This document shows positions 47,551 through 60,049 of a stretch of 64,000 nucleotides of DNA, one piece after another. Below the pieces are notes generated by a model. It was not told the DNA's origin. It saw nothing but the letters and a program-made list of their open reading frames with translations, and did no database searches. The first letter of the stretch is position 1, and each line of letters starts with the position of its first letter. Source of the stretch: Kryptolebias marmoratus (Eukaryota > Chordata > Actinopteri > Cyprinodontiformes > Rivulidae); contig NC_051448.1 of the NCBI RefSeq assembly GCF_001649575.2, positions 15,113,395 to 15,177,394 of the forward strand, in the 5' to 3' direction. The translations under genes were made by a program, and so were the position numbers.

Positions 47551-48289
47551 TTCAATTTTCTGTGTCAGGTAATAAAAAGTAGAAGTAAAGAGAAAAAAAA
47601 AGAACAATTTTGATCATTCTTAGCCTGTAAAATGCAGTTAATTGACTTTCTTCCTCTTTGGGCTGAACACCTGTTTGTTTCTCACAGATCTGAAGGACCT
47701 TGCTGAGACACTTTGCAGTTTCCTGCACAACAGAGGACGTGTTCATGCGAGCTGTGGAGCTGGCTGATGTCGGGCTGGGGATTCAGGGTAAGGGTCAGGT
47801 CTCTTCGGCGGTGTGAGGTGAATCTTTGAGTTTGCCGAAGCTATTTGTTTACTGCTTGCACACATTTTCCAGACCAGATAGTTTTGACATCCTTTGGGTT
47901 TTCTTTCCGTGGTGCTCCTTCCGCTGTGTTCTTTTCTTTTTGCCGAGATGGAAGGCGCTGGTGGGTGGAGAGAGGATTTCAGAGGTCCTGTTTCTGTTGG
48001 TGACTAAACATGCTTCACATTCTGCAGCAAAGTTTTTCCTGAAATCAATAGGCATATCTGCTAAAACTGTTATTCTTAACCTGGGGGTCCTGACCTCCAG
48101 AGTATTGCAGCAGATTCAGCCGGGTTTGCAAGCTATCACAGGCAGAGATAGTTTCTCGGAAAGAAAAAGGTCACGTTAAGGGGAGGTGGAAGATGAAGAC
48201 TCAAACACAAGTTAAAGAGGCAGGCAGATGAGGTGGCAAACAAATGAAACTGAACAAAGTGGGGCAGGTCTTAACAAAGACCCAGAACT

Positions 48290-48600
48290 AAATTAAACGC
48301 CTATCCATATGTTGAGAAAAGAGGTAGATATAGCCATTTCGGTCAAATCTTTAAAAAAAAAAAACATTTTGTAAGGTGACGCGAGATATCGTGAGTTCTT
48401 GCACGAGTCAAATGATTTACGTCAACTGGGAGTGCCAGTATGCAGATAAGCCTCCTCTACTACCTCACCAAATTTTAGCTCAATATCCATACAAATGACC
48501 GAATTATAGCAGTTTGTGAGAATAGGATTAACTCCAAAAGCAAAGCAGTTGTAGCTGTACATCCAGTGATTACTTCCTGAGAGTTTCATTTTAACCCATT
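48290..48600 (+). repeat. family B repeat, partial
   Basis: Contains CCTATCCATATGTTGAGAAA, GATATCGTGAGTTCTTGC, CTCCTCTACTACCTCACCAA and CAGTTGTAGCTGTACATCCA, then stops in the region of GAGAGTTTCATTTTAACCCA. Confidence 0.65.
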
Positions 48601-48855
48601 CATTAGGAAAGGTTCAGGGTGGCCGTGGAAGGAAGAGTGGTTGACTGTCAATCGCAAAGTTGGCATCTTCCATTGCAGGCTTCCTCCACCACATGCCTAA
48701 GCGTCCTTGGGCAAGACGGTGCACCTCAAATTGCCTTAGATCTGCGTATTGGTTTGTGTGTGAATGGGTGAATGTGGCTTGTAGTGTATCAGTGCTTCGA
48801 GTGGTCAGTAAAACTAGAAAAGTGTTATATAAATCCAGTCCATTTACAGTTTACT
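48601..48855 (-). repeat. teleost interspersed repeat, opposite orientation to the 29.3 kb copy
   Basis: CGTCCTTGGGCAAGACGGTG, GTGTGTGAATGGGTGAATGT, CTTCGAGTGGTCAG and GTGTTATATAAATCCAGTCC are the inverted equivalents of the 29302-29622 repeat. The first 60 bases resemble a decayed tRNA-like head in related copies, which I cannot confirm here. Confidence 0.6.
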
Positions 48856-48949
48856 ACCAAACGCAGGTGGCTCACTCCATGAGGTTTGTACGACAAATAA
48901 ATACACGTACATCGTTTGGGTGTCCCTAGTCTCACAAAAAAGTAGAATC

Positions 48950-49045
48950 GGCTGTTGCCTTGCATGTCAAAGTTTTAAATGAAAATATCTCACACTCAGG
49001 GTATATATTGTAAATGACTTCCAGGCACTACAACACCAGACAACC
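48950..49045 (+). repeat. family B repeat fragment
   Basis: GGCTGTTGCCTTGCATG, AATGAAAATATCTCACACTC and CACTACAACACCAGAC match the first part of a family B internal unit. Confidence 0.45.
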
Positions 49046-50619
49046 AAAGGCTGTTTGAATAATCAACAAAGGAAAGTGAAATTTAAAAATTACAACATGA
49101 ACGTACAAGCAACCCACAGTTCTACAGTGCTGCTGTACTGCAGAACTCCAAGCCTCCCGAAGTGCAAAACAGCACCAGTAAATATGATTTGCTTTTTCAA
49201 AAAAGAGGGAAGTTTTTCCGAACAGATGAAGCGAGTTACTATTCATGGAGCAGATGCACTGGCCCATGCTGAATCGACAACAAACACAGAGCCATACTCT
49301 GAGTCTCTCACCAGCATTCATTTTCAGACAGACCTACTGATGCATGGGGTTTTTCCTCCGCTCCAAGATGTAGAGAGAAAAAAGTGCCATACCAAATGAT
49401 CTGGCCTACATAATCACCCTGAAATGAGATGATCTGGAACAAGAAAGAAAGAAGGAAAAAAAACAGCCAACAAACGCTCAACATATCTGGGAACTCCCCC
49501 AAGACTGGTGGAAAAGCATTTCATGTAATTACTTAATGAAGCTTGGGGGAGAAAATGTCAAGATGCTTCAAAAGTTTCATCAAAGCAGAAAAGTGGTGAA
49601 AAATATAAAAGAGTTTTGGGATCCTTTCAAACTGTATGTGTTCTTTTATACTTGGGTGACTAAACTGTTGTTCAATAAAAAATAAAAAAAACTATACATA
49701 AGTGTGGTACAGATAAAGTGGTACTAAAGTACAGTGACCATTACCAAGGGTACATTGCCATTATAGATTTAAGCAGAGTTATGTACAGACCATATGTAAT
49801 TAGATTGCCTCCATTTCATCAGAGCCAGTGTGCTGAACCCGGCCCTCTTACCTGCAACCTGCATAGCAATCAGTTCTCACTATGACCTACTCTGGTGAAC
49901 CCCCGCTTGCCCTTTCTCCTGCCTACTTCCTCATTAGCGACTGGCTCTCAATGAATAAAATCCATTAGCAATCCTACTATCTCACCCAGCGTGAATCTGA
50001 AATTTTCCACTTTTCGTGCATTCACTCGGTAATCTTCTGCAATTTGCATGCCCACGAGCATCGGCGCGTACGTTTAAAGCACGCCGTTCACGGTGAGTTG
50101 TTTTATGTCTCACTCGCGCTACTCTTACTCATTGCATTCTGTTTATTTCTTTTCACAGCTCCACGCACTTCGCTCCCTCTCTTCCTCCACATGTCTGTGA
50201 AATATCCTGAGCTTACTCCCTCCCACGCTCGACTCCTCTGGCACACGATGCATCCAGGCTGGATGGAAACCCCGATCAGAACATGGCGTGCCTCCTTGGA
50301 TCTAAAGTGGCCAGTGCCGAACTCTGAGGCTTCAGAGGATGTCCTGTGGTTACGGGCAGGAAAGGGTGAAGCCCAACCAATATGCTGCACCAAGCAGTCA
50401 TTAGGTTTACGTTGGAACGTCGCTATGAGATGAGGAGGAGGAGGATTGCATAATCAGAGAAGCTGTGCATATTCAACCATACATATGTTTCACATGTTTG
50501 TGTTATCCATCGCCAAAATGAGTGAAGGGATTTTAATATCAGAGCACAGAGATCGTTGAGAGGCATGATCCTATCATAAACGTAACCATTTTCACTGTGA
50601 AGAAAAGGCTTTTTAAATT
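49046..50619. other. intergenic; candidate conserved island at about 49790-50060
   Basis: The 49790-50060 stretch is repeat-free with AT-core motifs (CTCATTAGCGAC, CCATTAGCAATCC). A 129-codon + strand frame (50044-50433) and an antisense 96-codon frame overlap just after it. Neither has a domain or signal I trust. Confidence 0.3.
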
Positions 50620-50837
50620 AAAGGCCTAGCAGTTCTTGAAGGAATGCATATCGCCTGAGATTTCCAGAGATTTAGAGTAAGATCATTTTATGTTGACAAA
50701 TGACAACATTATAGCCTTTTTGGTCAAACCTAGAAAATAACATTATGCGCAAACTCATGCAACGTTACAATATCTCATGTGATCTCGCGTGATCTGTTAG
50801 TGCTCGAGGTATGTGTTGTGTATGACTGTCAGCTACT
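50620..50837 (+). repeat. family B repeat, part left of the LINE insertion
   Basis: Starts GGCCTAGCAGTTCTTGAAGG then AATGCATATCGCC and continues to TGTGTATGACTGTCAGCTAC, where the RTE fragment interrupts it. It resumes at 51361. Confidence 0.75.
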
Positions 50838-51360
50838 TTTTCTTTCGGCTGTTTCCTTTTCAAGAGTTGCCACAGTGAGTCATCCTCCTCCATCTAACTT
50901 CTGTGTCCTCTGTCCTCACTACAACTCCCTCCATGTCCGCTCTAACTGCATCCAGATATCTCCTCTTAGTCTTTTTTCCTGGCAGCTGCATCTCTAACAT
51001 CCTTCTACCAATATACCCACTGTCCCTCCTCTGCACATATCCAAACCATCAGTCTGGCCTCTAACTTTATCTCCCAGTTGTTCAACCTGTGCTGTACCTC
51101 TGATGACCTCATTCCTAATCCTGTCCATCCTCATCACTCCCAAGGAGAACCTCAACATATTCTGCTCTGCCACTTCATGTTCTGTCTCCTGTCTTTTTGT
51201 CTCCAAACCATACAACATAGCTGCTCTCACCACTCCCTTGTAAACCTGTTGCCACCCTTTTGTCTCAAATCCCTCCTGAACCACTCCATCCTGCATGGAC
51301 TCTCTTCTTCACCTCTTTATCACACTGTTTTCCTGGATGGTCGACCCAAAGTACTTGAAG
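50838..51360 (-). mobile_element. 5'-truncated RTE-type LINE fragment with 15-bp target duplication
   Basis: On the minus strand the translation reads FKYFGSTIQEN, then (after a stop and frame change) VYKGVVRAAMLYGLET, EVAEQNMLRFSLGVMRMD and RIRNEVIRGTAQVEQLGDKV. This is the C-terminal end of the reverse transcriptase ORF of RTE-like elements. The minus-strand 3' end is AACAGCCGAAAGAAAAA, the usual RTE tail. TGACTGTCAGCTACT occurs exactly at both borders (50823-50837 and 51361-51375), a perfect 15-bp duplication. The catalytic part is absent and the frame is broken, so it is dead on arrival. Confidence 0.9.
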
Positions 51361-51420
51361 TGACTGTCAGCTACTACCACACCAAACTTTAGCTCAAAAT
51401 TTGTAAGAGAAAGTAAGAGG
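51361..51420 (+). repeat. family B repeat, part right of the LINE insertion
   Basis: After the second TGACTGTCAGCTACT the family B text resumes with ACCACACCAAACTTTAGCTC, and ends after GTAAGAGAAAGTAAGAGG. Confidence 0.7.
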
Positions 51421-51439
51421 CCTTTTTACATTGACTGAA

Positions 51440-51575
51440 ACCACTTACCTTGAAGGGATGCATACTGTCTGCAGCCTTTTATGCCATACTTTTAAATTAG
51501 GATTTTTCTGTTACAGGAAGTTATAGCTGATTAGGTTAAATCTTGAAGATACAGGATTTCACACAATATTGCAAG
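51440..51575 (+). repeat. family B repeat, 5' fragment
   Basis: CTTACCTTGAAGGGATGCAT then ACTGTCTGCAGCCTTTTATG and the following TTTTAAATTAGGA parallel the start of the other copies. It is lost after CACAATATTGCAAGATC. Confidence 0.55.
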
Positions 51576-54004
51576 ATCTTTATGTCTTTATGAGCACGTG
51601 AACAAAATAGATTCAGTAGAGTTAGGAAACAAAGTAATGCTGCCTGCACCGATAGCTGGGATCTGATGAAGTAACTATTCAGCTGATCTATGTGTTACCT
51701 GCACCATCCTGAAGCAGTAAACTAGAATAAATCACTCCCGTTGTGGCTGGAACAGAGCGGCGTTCTCTTCATCCCTGTCCCCTAATAAGGTAATGTTGTG
51801 CCACAAATTCTCCTAATTGAAAACGTCACAAAAAATATGCTCAGCACAAACACAGCTAATTGCGCGTGAGACTACAATGAGCGTGAGAAATGAATTGACT
51901 TGTAGACACGAGTATAGTGTGGCTCAACAGGTGTGAGCGCAGCACGGAAAAAGCTGCTGTTTTCACACACACAGAGCGGAGTTCTGCCCCGAAGACGTGA
52001 GAGGTCAGTTCTTTGGAAATGGGGCTTTTTTGGAAATGCTATGCTTACTTAATGTCTCTCCTTCTGTAAGACGCTCAGAATTTAGTTGTATTTCCCAAAC
52101 AACAAGGCCAAAACCAAACTGGATGGCTTCAGTCTTTAAACAAAATACATCACAAAAGTGGTGGTTCATGCAAACACTATTTCAGACACCTTGACATCAC
52201 CTTCATTCAGTTGCAATTCAAAATGTTGATATATTTACTTTTAACACTTAATAATACTAGAAATGCTAACACTAGCCACTAGCTTATATAATAATGCTAA
52301 CCGGCTGAGCTGCAAATTGTTTAAGCTAGATTAATGCTAATTGGCAATAAACTTTTTTTTTGTTTTTTTTTTATCAAAGCCTTTTTTTAAAAATCAACTG
52401 TCATTAAATTGTGTAACCATAAAAATTAGCTTTCTTTCTTTTTTTTTTCCATAAAAGTGCACAATATATTGTCAATTAACGCCAACCATTGTCTGTATAC
52501 TAAGCATGTGTCCATGGGCTACATATGTATCTATGCATATTTATATAATTTATTATTTTATTGAAATAAAAAGGACCGGAATGAATGAAAACCATGGTAA
52601 AACTTGTATTAATTTAGCACTGTGAAGCTCGAAAGACGAAAAATTAGCTCAGACACTTTCAGCAAACGCACCGATTGTACTTTCTCCCATCTCTAAAGGA
52701 TACACCTGCAACACACTGATTTGCTGAAATACACAATCATAAACTGTCAGATGTAGTTGTGCTTTAATGATAATCTCCCGTCAGAGATGGCCCGCAGTGG
52801 CTGGATTAAAACAGGAAGTTTGACGCAGAACAGCCAGGTGTTTATTTATTTATTCGATTCAAAATGAGCAACAACCTACAGAACTCCACCCCCGGGCCTC
52901 ATGAAGTCACAGGAAGTCCTGAGCAAAGCTCTCTGGTCTTAGCCTAACATGATGAAAAGTAAATGACAAGTGGGGTAACATGCACAGGGTTACACAAAAT
53001 TATATTCAAATAATAACATTTAAATTATTCAATTCAGAGGTTACCTGATTAGAAATAATGTTTCCTAACCTTCAGTTACACAGACAATAAAATTCTTTCA
53101 AAATGTGTATTTATACAATTTTATATTCTGTTTAATAGTTTAATATAATCAAAGTATACAATATAGTTTATCATGGGTAGTAGAGACCTTCAATACAACT
53201 AATACTGATAATAAGTTTTTTGTTTTTGTTGCATTTCTGCCTCGTTCTCCAGTTTGTATTATTCTACAAATATTAAAATTCACATTATCTGTTTATAATT
53301 ATAATTAGGTATCTTTGTTCGGGTAAAGTAGCTCCAGATTCATCATAATAATCAGTCCTCTGATGAAAAACCTGGGTTTATTTGGATTGTTTTGGTTAGT
53401 GAAGACCGTTTTTTAAGCATAGGCTAAAGATTTTAGATGTGTAAGTTGACAAAAATCACATAAATTAACATAATAATGCAGCAGTTAAATATATATAATA
53501 AATTAAGTTTTGCAAAATACTAAAATCAGAAATCCAGCAGGTCAGAATGTACGAACCAAACCTAAGAAAGTCCATTTCAAAAACATTTCATGTAATAAGT
53601 TAAATCTTTTTGGCCAAGTTGTTTTGCTTTCAGAAATATTCTGTTGAACTTGTGTATTATTTTAGTTTTTTTATGGCTGTTGAGGTTTGATATTAGGTCT
53701 GAGAAACATTATGAAAGTTTTGTTCCTCCTCGGGAACTGTGACTTCGAACGTGGGAGGCAAAGAAAATGATCAGGAACCTTTACAGGCAGCTTGACAGCG
53801 AGTCGAACCAACCACACCACAACCGGGAAGAAAAACTCTGCACAACTGTCGTCACCATGTGAGCACCGGAAAATGTACTGGTCATCCAAATGAAATTTAT
53901 TTGTTAAAGATATTTTATTGTATTTTTTTTTTAATTTCAAACCTCTGCAGTTTGGCTTGCAAAGTACTGTGCAGTGCAGTGAATGGAGAGAGAAATTAAT
54001 TGTT
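51576..54004. other. intergenic, very AT-rich, no gene seen
   Basis: The 52200-53660 part is among the most AT-rich of the window, with T runs at 52351-52372 and 52438-52449. No coding frame, repeat boundary or domain was recognised. Confidence 0.6.
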
Positions 54005-54655
54005 TGAAACTAGCAGGCCTTGGAGGAATGCATAGCCTCTGTTGCCTTGTATGCAACAGTTAAAAACAACAACAACAAAAACGTTTGTGATGACTCTCAG
54101 CTACTTCCACGTCAGATATTTACTCAAACTCTGTAAAATCGTTTCACAGTTTACCCTGCGATGGAACTGAGCTACAGCTAAGTTTGTGTTTGCTAAGGCT
54201 GATTAGCGGTGACAGCTGTGTTGAATCGCATTGCCTCCAAAAATGAATCAGTTGTGATTGTACATTCAATGATTATTACCTGAGAGTTTCATTAAAATCT
54301 ATCCAGTGGTTCATGAGATATTTTGCTAATAAACAAGGTTTACTACAAACAGATTATGGCAAAGTATTAAAGACAGGTTGGGTTCAATATGCTAATGCTC
54401 AAAGTATGTGTTGAAAATAACAATCAGGTGCTAACACAACAAATGTTAACCCCGTATCTGTAAAATTAACGAGTTATAGCAATTTTTATGGATTCTAAGG
54501 TTGACTCCAAGCAGTTAATCAGTTGATGTTCATCCAATGGTTACTTTGTGAAAGTGTCATTAAAATCTGTTCAAAGGATCATGGGATATTTTGCTGACAG
54601 ACAAGTGAACAGAGACAAATACATGATCGCCCGCCTTTCATGGCAGCGGGCAATA
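54005..54655 (+). repeat. family B repeat, most complete copy
   Basis: Starts AGCAGGCCTTGGAGGAATGC then ATAGCC. It contains two internal units, each ending in a form of GTGGTTCATGAGATATTTTG, and finishes with ATGATCGCCCGCC then TTTCATGGCAGCGGGCAATA. The terminal GCCCGC and GCGGGC can pair as a hairpin of six bases. No coding frame. I cannot assign a superfamily. Confidence 0.75.
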
Positions 54656-56759
54656 AGAATATACTGGTTTGTTCATTTGATTCTCCATAACAAAACCTAA
54701 ATGATTTTGTGGAAATGCGCCTGATAATAAAACCAGTAAAAGGTAAAAAAAAAAAAAAAAACTGGTACATTCTTTCTCATTCTACCAAAGACCAGGCGTC
54801 GCTGCCCGGAGGTTCCACTGTCACTTCGGCTGCGCTAACAGATCGACTACACCTCGCCCTGACCTTGTCATCCTGCCTAATGCACACACCACATTTGGCC
54901 CTACTCCTACCTTACACTCGCAGGAGTTAAACACACGTGGCCTTTATGCCATCTCCCCCTGATCACGCAGATAATGACTGCGGGGAGCAAGTCAGGTCGA
55001 GGGAGTCGAAAGGCTCTACGCGTGTGACATACAGCAGATGGAGGGGAAAAAGAAAAAAGAAAAGACCTTGTCAAGATGACACATTCTCTCGAAAAAAGGA
55101 TCTTATGATAAATGGTAACATATTATTAGAAGAACAACAGCACAACAAGGCCGAGGTGTTCACACGCGAGTCTGTGCCTCTGTGACGCAGCATGTTCTGA
55201 AAAACTGTTCAGGGTCCGTGGAGCATGCAGAGCTTTTCAGCGAGCTCTAATTTTATTATGTGTAGTATTTACAGAAATGGCTCTGGGTAAGGTCAGCCCT
55301 CCTTTAATGTCATACAAAATAGACAAATTCAACCCCGCTGTCAAGTACAATAGAGCAGAAACTGTCCCCAAGACTGCAAACTGTACTTGTGTTACAGTAA
55401 TTTTAGTTCATGAATAGTAATAGAGGTCACCACTTATAAAGACACAATGAGGCAAAGCTGCTCTGACACACTTTTATAAACACTAAAATGTCAGAGCAAA
55501 TTCATATTCTCTCTGCCTCCCTACATGCGGTTCCTCGCTCCTTTAACCCCCACCCCCCACCCCTCCATGCTCTCCTTAAGAGGGACGCTCACTCTCCAGA
55601 GGCAATACAATTTCCTGCTTCTCACTCTCGAGTCGCCCAGTCAACATGTCTCCCCCTAAATTACAGTCAGACCTCACGCTCATTACCAGCAGTAATCATG
55701 CAGAGCGAGATGGCTGACGTGCGGGGAGAAAGTGGCTGTCCTCGAGTGGTGTGTGATGTGTGCGACGTGAAGCCCCGGCTTCACCTGAAACTCGCACTGT
55801 TCGAGTTTGCAGCCTCGGTTTAAACTGCACACGTGAAATTGAGCAGAATCGCGTGTTTCTGACAACCTTTGTCGACCTTTCACACTCGAATTTAGAACTT
55901 CAGCTTTGCCTCTAAAGCAAACTGTATACCAGTGCACAGAAATCACAGTCTCATATGCTTATCTTGGCTTTTAGGTCACAATTCAGTAGAGTTTTGGTTC
56001 AGCAGAGGGAAGATTTGTTTGCACGACCAGTTTTTCCAGCGTTGACTATTGTGGCTAAAGTTTTGCCTTCCAGTCGTTTTAATTTCTATCCAAAAAATAA
56101 AAAAAGGCCTCCTGGATTTGCTCTGCCAAATGTGTGTGTTTGCAGAATGTGTCCTTCCATAGTCCATTTGAGTGGGACGATGCACACAGTTACCATCAAT
56201 TAACTCTTGGTAGTCCAAGATTGGATTAGTTTTATGGTGTTGGATGCGTCGTGAACAACTGTAGCCTGTATTTTGTTGTGAAATGCTAGTGTATGCATGT
56301 TGCTGATTAAAATGCCAAAAAGTATAAACCCTATTAAACTCTCTATTATGTTCAGCTTGTGTACAAACCTCCTGAGAGCAGAGTCTGGTCTCATATTGGC
56401 TGCTATGTCAGTCGTGTTGCTTTGGCTGCCTGAATTGTTTGCCGGGAGCTGCTTGAATGTATGAGCAGCTGCTTGCAATCCAGTTTTTTTTCCCCCCCTG
56501 TTGTGACAGTAATCTTTACATTTTAGTCATACCTATTTGAATGAGTGACGTTCTACACTGAAGCAGTTGCAAGCAGCTTTTGTTCAATTGTCCACCAGTC
56601 TTTGTTTGTTGTCACTACTGGGACACAGTTTGTTGTGGCTCAGCTTCCTTCGCTGCATTTCCAAATGTGCAAGGAAAAAAGTCTAAGTTAGTTTTAGTTG
56701 TGTGCACAGAGGTTCAGCCTTGTACAGTGTTGCCACTACCGTTTGGGTTTCATGTTTTG
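54656..56759. other. intergenic, no gene seen
   Basis: Includes an A run at 54745-54761. The stretch at 54780-55830 is richer in GC and pyrimidine-rich on the + strand at 55500-55680, with overlapping frames on both strands and no domain. No repeat could be named. Confidence 0.5.
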
Positions 56760-57075
56760 TAGAGATTTGTCGTGGTTTTTGTTTTAAATTTCAGTCACAA
56801 GTTTTAGTTATTAGCCTCTGGTTTTTCTTTGTATACCTCACTTCCTGTTTTAAGTAGGTAAAGTAGCTCCTTTTGGGCTTAGGGTTCGTTGTCTTTTCTT
56901 TTCTGGCCATTTCAAATCGCCTCACCTGCAGCTTTCTGTAATTATCCCCCGAGTGTATTTATACAGCCAAGTCTTTTGATTTTGGCCAGATCCTTATCAT
57001 TGTCCTCTAGTTAGTTACATCCTGTGCCCAGCTGTAGCTCTGTCACACTTTGTATTCCTGTTTTTGTAGTGCACT
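56760..57075 (+). mobile_element. possible third LTR-like fragment
   Basis: CTTCCTGTTTTAAG, CGCCTCACCTGCAGC, TAATTATCCCCCGAG and GTATTTATACAGCC follow the spacing of the promoter part of the LTRs at 42.8 and 62.5 kb. The ends are not visible and no target duplication was found. Confidence 0.3.
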
Positions 57076-57499
57076 CAGTTAATCAAAGTTTAACCCTCCT
57101 GAAGCCCTCAAAAGAGAGAGTGACAAAGAGAGGTAGAGAAGCCATTGACCACGGGAGGGATATATGCTTACTCGTCCTGTATCTGGGTCCTTCATGATAG
57201 ATGACCTATGGTGAATAATATGGCTCATCTCCGACTCAACCACTGAGTCAAACTTTTTGACCCAATATTCGGTCGAACCAACCCAACCTATGACCAAACA
57301 GCTTTAACCCAGTAACTGAGTTATCAAAACAACCCAAAGGTTTTTAAGTGTGTGGCGGCTGATTCATTTGTGTGACTGAAAATGACAACAACGTGCGCTG
57401 TCCAGGGGTTCTGCTTAGGTGTTTGGCAGTTTTACATCATACAGCTATGTTTGATCTGTTTTTAAATGTTCATGCACTCAGAAGGAATAACGGAATTTA

Positions 57500-58090
57500 A
57501 GGGTATATAACCCTAAATGTAAATAAAACTGAGACACTATGCAGTGTCTCAGTTTGCATGAAAAATGCAAATAATTGCTGCAAGAGAAAAGAGGAAAGTG
57601 AGGCACGAGCATCACCACTTCTTAAAACCGCTAGAAAAAGGTCCCGTAGGAGCTGACTTCAAATTTAATCTAAGACAAACGTGTGCCCACGCATGTTACA
57701 TACGCCACATCCCATGTGAGCCCGAAGAAAACAGTGTGGCGTGTTTCCCAGGAGAAGTCCAGTTTACCGTGCAGATGGCCACAGATGTGGCTCTTTGGCA
57801 TACGCTGTGCTCTGCTCTGGGTGCACCTCCCCTGCACTGGCCAGGGTAAACGCTGCAGCTGTGGTGTTCCTCAGCCACACGCTGTCGCTCAGTCCAGTGT
57901 ACTCTCTGACTCTCTTCCCCGCTCCCCCCCATTCCCTCCCTCCACAAACACGCACAAGCAAACATGCTCCGAATCTCTGGGGACAAATCTTCATCTGCGA
58001 ATTCAGTGAAAAACAAACTGCCATCAGAAAGCAACATATGGCTCGCCTCGACTGGAACACATCTCCTGAGATCTAATTGATACAGCAGCT
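57500..58090. other. unusual block: TATA-like, octamer, palindrome and GC-richer stretch
   Basis: TATATAA at about 57504, a perfect 13-base inverted repeat at 57526-57555, and ATGCAAAT at 57564-57571 precede about 500 bp of higher GC. Frames of 94-113 codons overlap there on both strands. The overlap suggests lack of stops through composition and not coding; no domain is visible. It could be a non-coding RNA start or a regulatory element. Confidence 0.3.
57526..57555. repeat. perfect 13-bp inverted repeat
   Basis: AAACTGAGACACT and AGTGTCTCAGTTT are perfect inverted copies with a 4-base loop ATGC. Confidence 0.9.
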
Positions 58091-59439
58091 ACTGACCTGA
58101 GAGTTTAGAGCCTTCGAGGTGGAATTTGTTTTAGCCAAATATTAAAATTTGTGTAATTCTCAGTGCTGAATTCATGTGTCCACTGGGTTTTATATGGGTT
58201 ACAGCCAGCTCTAAATTAAAAGGATGGTTAAAAAAAAAGCCTTTGAAGGACTGGAGATTCTTATTGATGCATGTTGGATGGTAAGAATATCTTTATTTAC
58301 AAGGATAAACCTAAAAGGATCATTTTTCTTTTGAAAGGAGGAGGAAAAATGGCAAACAAGAACACCTCACGTTGCGAGATGATATTAGTGTGTAATAAAG
58401 AAAAACACAGACATCAATACAAGCCCAAAGTGGCATCGCAAAATAAAAGAAGAAACAATAATAGAAAATACACTATCTGTAGCTATTGAACCCACACAAT
58501 TGAGACAAAGCTTTCAAAGCCGGAGCTGCCTTCAACTGTCTTTTCTGATCAGCTCCACGTATAGAAGGAGAGAAATCCAATCTGTGAATTTACAAGACAG
58601 AGAAGATTGTGTCGTGGCGGAGGAGCAGAGGTGACGTGAGGAGCAGATGGGTGTCGTAGGGTACGGGACACAAACTGACACTGGTCCTTCTTTCTGCCTG
58701 CAAACAACTGCGATTCTCATTGACAAAACTGAAAGTAAAATATCACAGATTTATATTAATTTCTGTCATAAAATACATTCCGTGGACAAAGAACCTCAAA
58801 CCTCTGAGCCGGCTACTCATTAAATGCATCCTAATTTACACTGAAGTCCAAAATATAGACAAATAAGTCAATGTGTACATTTCAGAACAAAACTGAAGAC
58901 AGTGAACACCACATTTACGGTAGGCAGGAACAAGTAAAGAAGTTGCACTTACACAGCCTCACTGACCACTTGCTCAAAGTTTTACACTAAAGTCACCAAT
59001 TAAAAGTCCCGGAGCATTTATTAGTGGATATACATGTATGTATTTTTTATTCAAGGGCTATGAGGGTCAAGGTGGCGACGAACACTTCAGCAGATGAAAA
59101 GTGAAAACAAGGAGAACAACTTTCCAGTTTGCAGCCAAAAGCTCTTCAGTCACAATTTCCCCTTCAGTAGCAGCAACTTCAAAACACATTTCATTTGTTT
59201 TGTATGAGGTCTGAACAACGACTGGAACTAATGCTGGACCACAACTCAGATTATTCTTTTTTTTTTTTTTTAAATCATAGATGACACTCTTATACATAAA
59301 AATTGAAGAATGTTGAAAAAAATCTGATAGTTTGACAGCGAAAAGCATGCTGATGTCAGAAATCCAACTTGGTCCTTCCAAAAAATTATTGTTTTTTATT
59401 TTCAACAACCTGTGGTTGTTTTTTTTATGCTTTTTGTGT
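58091..59439. other. intergenic, no gene seen
   Basis: AT-rich; several short frames lack domains. A T run lies at about 59258-59272. No repeat was recognised. Confidence 0.6.
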
Positions 59440-59645
59440 TTCATTTTGTCACATCAGCTGACCCCTGATAAGGTTCGGGTATCCTGTATGCATAGATTTT
59501 GATAAAGTTATGATTCATTTTTTTGCAAGAAAGAAGACTTTTAAAGTCATGGCTAACATGTATTAACTCCATGGCAATCATTAGGATAATAAAACAGCCA
59601 CAAACCATGGTTTTCCCTCCACCATGCTTCACAATTACAGTTTCA
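59440..59645 (-). pseudogene. Tc1-like transposase fragment, degenerate
   Basis: Read on the minus strand from about 59635, the frame gives MKHGGGKTMVCGCFIILMIA, close to the KHGGG-x-MVWGCF block of Tc1/mariner transposases. Similarity fades after that. The CTTCACAAT just before it would continue the block N-terminally. Confidence 0.5.
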
Positions 59646-60049
59646 GCAGCCCTGGAAATCTTCCTTTGTATTATTTAGGATTAATTAACATTGATATAAT
59701 TTAAAAATGCTTCTAGAGGTTTTTCCAGCTTAGTGCAGCCTGACAGTACTTCCTCTTAGGTTTTAAAACAGCTGTTTTGATCAATACATTGTTTATACTG
59801 ACTAATGTCTGCTGAGAAGAGAAGCATTTGTTATTATTAACACATGTTTCTTTGTATTGAACTCCTTTGCAAGTCACACTCCCCATCGCATTTTAAAAAA
59901 ATAATTCTTTCCATATTTATTACTATGAGTGAGTTAAATTGATATTTTTTGGAGTATTAGAGCTATTTTGGTCCTTGTTAAGGGTTCACATACAAGCCTT
60001 CCATCCATATGTTATAGCTGTCACGGCACACTGACCAAGACTCCAAAAA

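Noticed and set aside
50044..50433. 129-codon + strand open frame with a hydrophobic stretch near its start
   Set aside because: An antisense frame of similar length overlaps it, no domain is recognisable, and no splice or poly(A) context supports a gene.
57565..58076. Five overlapping frames of 94-113 codons on both strands
   Set aside because: Mutual overlap on both strands points to composition and chance; no motif supports any one of them as a protein.
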